A stretch of DNA of 64,000 bases. Source: BJGV01 sp964196335. Its GTDB lineage: Bacteria > Pseudomonadota > Gammaproteobacteria > Burkholderiales > Nitrosomonadaceae. The notes beneath the pieces were generated by a model. It was not told the DNA's origin. It searched no databases and saw nothing but the letters and a program-made list of their open reading frames with translations. The DNA lies in the NCBI GenBank assembly GCA_965238155.1, contig OZ250175.1:992001-1056000 (forward strand). The letters are read 5' to 3'. The position numbers and the translations under genes were made by a program. Numbering within the stretch: the first letter of the stretch is position 1; each line of letters opens with the position of its first letter. Of this stretch, positions 62,060-64,000 are shown piece after piece.

Positions 62060-62434
62060 CTACAATTGCCCGGGGGCATCGGAGTTATTAACCGCAGCAT
62101 CACGTTTCAAGCGAAGACCCTCTTTAATCACTTGCAATTCCCTGACATCTGTATCGTACTCTTCCTTCTTTTTAGCTTGTTTAATTTCCCAGGCTTTTTC
62201 GATTGCAGCAACTTCAAGATTTATTTCATCACAATTTCCGACTGTAGGAGCAAGAGCACAGAACCATGCTTGTGCGTTGTTAGGGCCAGGAGGTGGCGGA
62301 ACCTTTTTCTCTGATGTTACATCTGAAATTACTTTTCCCGCTGTTACTGCGTAAGCTCCTATAACTACTGCAGCACATCCTGTCAGAGACAAAATCGCGA
62401 ATACAGTTATCATACTTTTTATTGCGTATTTCAT
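62060..62434 (-). CDS. Small lipoprotein of the prophage
   Basis: A 124-residue protein with a lipoprotein signal: MKYAIKSMITVFAILSLTGC, Cys20 being the modified residue. The mature part has a short hydrophobic segment AAVVIGAYAVTAGKVI, a Pro-rich stretch and a charged helix. Two further Cys (in WFCALAPTVGNC) might form a disulfide. It may be a surface exclusion or lysogenic-conversion protein, judged by being a lipoprotein in the repressor region. It is not a recognised family. Confidence 0.6.
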   Translation of the reverse strand: MKYAIKSMITVFAILSLTGCAAVVIGAYAVTAGKVISDVTSEKKVPPPPGPNNAQAWFCALAPTVGNCDEINLEVAAIEKAWEIKQAKKKEEYDTDVRELQVIKEGLRLKRDAAVNNSDAPGQL

Positions 62435-62504
62435 TTCCCCTCCATTGCGCTAAGGTTTTATGCGTCTTTTGAGTATTATTTCTTTCTCATTCTCAGTTCA
62501 GTTT

Positions 62505-62999
62505 TTAATCATCAAACTCTTTTAAGTCAAGCCAAATCCCGTAGTAGTGTTTACTACCGTCATCTCCTATTTTTCCACCAAAGATTTTAGCGTTACATTC
62601 GGTTATCTGGCCAGTCAGTTTCTTTTGTCCTAATCGTCGACGGAAATTTCTGGCATTGTCTCTACGTAAGTATCCGACTGTTTGTGCATTAATGTCAACG
62701 CGAATTGCTTTGTTGTCATATTTGTTATCATCTTCAGGTATAAGTAAAGCCACGCATTCAGTATAAGCACCATATTCATCATGATCTCCGGCAAATTTCT
62801 GAATGGTATTTTGATAGTGAGATTCACCAACGATTTCAAAATTATAGTCTTCAGTAGTTGGCCATTTAAATATTTGGTCAGGCGGGCGAACATATTTTTT
62901 AGATGCGCTCGCACTTGGTTTGATTTTTCTTAGTCTATAAATATAAATGTAGAAAAAGATAAACAGGATTATACTAAGAACTATTAAACCAAAGATCAT
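62505..62999 (-). CDS. Membrane-anchored HIRAN-domain protein
   Basis: A 164-residue protein starting with a membrane helix (about residues 3-22, followed by RLRKIK) and a HIRAN domain: FEIVGESHYQ (~54-63), ECVALLIPEDDNKYDNKAIRVDI (~81-103) and VGYLRRDNARNFRRRL (~107-122). HIRAN domains bind DNA ends or ssDNA and are found in HLTF-type helicases and in small bacterial proteins. The start forms an ATGA overlap with the repressor stop, so the two are made together in lysogens. Function is unknown; a defence or superinfection role is speculation. Confidence 0.72.
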   Translation of the reverse strand: MIFGLIVLSIILFIFFYIYIYRLRKIKPSASASKKYVRPPDQIFKWPTTEDYNFEIVGESHYQNTIQKFAGDHDEYGAYTECVALLIPEDDNKYDNKAIRVDINAQTVGYLRRDNARNFRRRLGQKKLTGQITECNAKIFGGKIGDDGSKHYYGIWLDLKEFDD

Positions 63000-63436
63000 G
63001 AAGAAATATTCTTTCTGATTACTATTTCTTCGATTGATTTCGATTTATAAATCTGTTCAAGAATTTTAATTGCCATTTCGATATCATCCTCGTTTTTTAT
63101 TTGTCCGGCTAACTTACTTAATAAGTATGACTTCCTGTCTCTGCTCGATTCATGCGGCTGTTCAGCTTCATGGTCTTTATATGTTGCTAACTTGGCTGAG
63201 CATAGATTGTTTTTTGACATTTCATTTTTCATGTCAAACCATTCGCGAACATCGCATTCAATTTCTATTTTTTCGCACATCTTCTCACCCATCACTTTTG
63301 ACCCTGTAACATATCTAGATACAAGATTTGCAGAAATACCGCTAGCCTGACTAAATTTAGCTTGACTATTGCTATAGTAGGATTTTATTAGCTCTGTAAG
63401 TCTAAGTTTTCGGAATTCATTTCGATTAAACGCCAT
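62996..63436 (-). CDS. Phage repressor-like HTH protein
   Basis: A 146-residue protein with an N-terminal XRE-like helix-turn-helix (residues ~13-50: LTELIKSYYSNSQAKFSQASGISANLVSRYVTGSK) and a helical C-terminal part. No S24 peptidase (LexA/CI-type autocleavage) domain is present, so induction would need another route. It is encoded beside operator module B and divergent from the Cro/YdaS-like gene, the standard place of a lambdoid repressor. It probably binds the TACC-N4-GGTA palindromes. Confidence 0.78.
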   Translation of the reverse strand: MAFNRNEFRKLRLTELIKSYYSNSQAKFSQASGISANLVSRYVTGSKVMGEKMCEKIEIECDVREWFDMKNEMSKNNLCSAKLATYKDHEAEQPHESSRDRKSYLLSKLAGQIKNEDDIEMAIKILEQIYKSKSIEEIVIRKNISS

Positions 63437-63474
63437 AATTTCTAATCTTATTTAAGAAATACCTTTAAGTAAAT

Positions 63475-63515
63475 GACCATATGGTATTGACAAATAAATT
63501 ACCGTTTGGTAATGT
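63475..63515. promoter_or_regulatory. Operator-promoter module B (rightward phage promoter)
   Basis: Two palindromes, ACC-atat-GGT (63476-63485) and TTACC-gttt-GGTAA (63499-63512), have centres 25 bp apart. On the plus strand TTGACA (63487-63492), 17 bp and TAATGT (63510-63515) make the promoter for the Cro/YdaS-like gene. The sequence is nearly the reverse complement of module A. The opposite (repressor) promoter shares TTGTCA but has only a weak -10, so repressor synthesis may be low or activated. Confidence 0.82.
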
Positions 63516-63522
63516 TCGTTAC

Positions 63523-63774
63523 ATGGAAAAGTTGCTTTTATATTTAAATAATCTTTCAAAAGAAAAAAGAATCGTTTTTTGTGTAGGTTGCGAAACAACA
63601 GAAGGCTATCTGCGTAAAGCTGTCAGTGTAAATCAAACGTTAGGCGCTGTTATTTGTGTGGCAATTGAGAAATTTTCTTTTAAAAAAATAACCCGCAAAG
63701 ACCTCCGCCCTGACGACTGGCGCCTGATCTGGCCGGAACTGGCCGAACCCACCCCCAAGGAGAAAGTATGCTGA
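63523..63774 (+). CDS. cro: Cro/YdaS-like transcription regulator
   Basis: Start at ATG 63523 (MEKLLLYLNNLSKEKR). The 83-residue protein has the YdaS/Cro pattern: short N-terminal helix, VGCETTEGYLRKAVSVNQTLGAVICVAIEKFS as the helix-turn-helix, and a C-terminal DLRPDDWRLIWPELAE motif typical of phage Cro-like proteins. It should shut off the repressor promoter and start the lytic path. No ribosome-binding site precedes the ATG; the promoter predicts transcription starting at about the A of the ATG, so the mRNA may be leaderless. Confidence 0.85.
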   Translation: MEKLLLYLNNLSKEKRIVFCVGCETTEGYLRKAVSVNQTLGAVICVAIEKFSFKKITRKDLRPDDWRLIWPELAEPTPKEKVC

Positions 63775-64000
63775 CTACACAACAAAACCAAATCATCAGT
63801 GAAGCCATCCGCAAGGCGGTCCGTGATATCCGCGAAGACCAAATTGTTTCGGACAAAATTGAACGCAAAGTACGTGATCTCGTCAGGCGTGAAATTTTTC
63901 ACGACCGGGAGCGACATAAGGACTCTGAGCCGTCATCCGTTACCCGTGAGGCACATCTGCCGGAAGCGACTATCGACTTCGGCAACCCCTGTGCTGTGCG
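63768..64000 (+). CDS. Rightward phage gene, unknown (3' end outside window)
   Basis: Starts at ATG 63768, overlapping the Cro stop by 7 bp and behind a strong AAGGAG. The frame is open to base 64000 (at least 77 residues). The visible part is charged and helical (IISEAIRKAVRDIREDQIVSDKIERKVRDLVRREIF), then less structured. It is the second gene of the rightward operon, where lambdoid phages place a CII-like or replication gene, but no family is recognised. Confidence 0.75.
   Translation, partial: MLTTQQNQIISEAIRKAVRDIREDQIVSDKIERKVRDLVRREIFHDRERHKDSEPSSVTREAHLPEATIDFGNPCAV

Noticed and set aside
61962..62354. 130-codon plus-strand frame opposite the lipoprotein gene
   Set aside because: No family pattern; the minus-strand frame has a clear lipoprotein signal and fits the operon direction.

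Overview
The window looks like chromosomal DNA of an AT-rich betaproteobacterium close to the Nitrosomonadaceae. The main clues are a secreted His-rich protein of the SmbP type (first described in Nitrosomonas europaea), the betaproteobacterial order sigma factor / DUF3619 / DUF3106 / RDD, and the linked set yhdP - nitrilase - tldD ... darP - pmbA. Species cannot be fixed from the sequence alone. Bases 1 to about 56,820 are ordinary host DNA; from 56,846 to the right edge lies the left part of a lambda-like prophage, visibly more GC-rich, inserted beside a tRNA gene.

Host layout. 1-3731: end of an AsmA/YhdP-like envelope gene, a carbon-nitrogen hydrolase and tldD. 3800-5653 (minus): a four-gene group whose first gene, a small sigma factor, is broken by two single-base frameshifts. 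6329-8691: thioredoxin-like protein, tonB, exbB, exbD. 8723-11550: esterase, darP and pmbA (the partner of TldD). 11657-20269: an RpfE/COG4255 protein, a degenerate EAL protein, recJ, mfd and serB. 20283-24624 (minus): an RND efflux pump with its adaptor. 25237-28537: SmbP, a dicarboxylate-type symporter, a lone TIR protein and a divergent Nudix hydrolase. 28581-32453 (minus): grpE-dnaK-dnaJ with two heat-shock-type promoters. 32639-40844: purB, a GST, mnmA, nudJ, icd, cspA, clpS and clpA. 40884-51374: a secretin-like fragment protein, an iron(III) ABC transporter behind a Fur-like site, mltB, hemD, folB, plsY, a second GST and tsaD. 51499-56816: the macromolecular-synthesis cluster rpsU - yqeY - dnaG - rpoD, then a CAT-anticodon tRNA read as tRNA-Ile2.

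Prophage (56,846-64,000, right end not in window). A tightly packed leftward operon of eleven genes runs from 61,342 down to the integrase: four small early genes, including one with an Ala/Trp tetrapeptide repeat, then a Sak4-like ATPase, a PD-(D/E)XK nuclease, SSB, a 32-residue membrane peptide, a DUF1508-like protein, an excisionase-like protein and integrase. A regulatory block follows (DUF2513 protein, lipoprotein, membrane-anchored HIRAN protein, HTH repressor), then a Cro/YdaS-like gene starting the rightward operon. The block is bounded by two nearly identical, oppositely oriented operator-promoter modules (61.39-61.44 and 63.47-63.52 kb). Each has two TACC-N4-GGTA-type palindromes 25 bp apart around a TTGACA -35 box, so one repressor probably controls both the leftward and rightward operons.

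The most interesting points are these twin operator modules with what may be a leaderless cro, the repressor-coupled HIRAN membrane protein, the orphan TIR gene facing an ADP-ribose-type Nudix gene, the broken sigma factor, the EAL protein without its metal-binding Asp pair, and the heat-shock promoters before grpE and dnaK.
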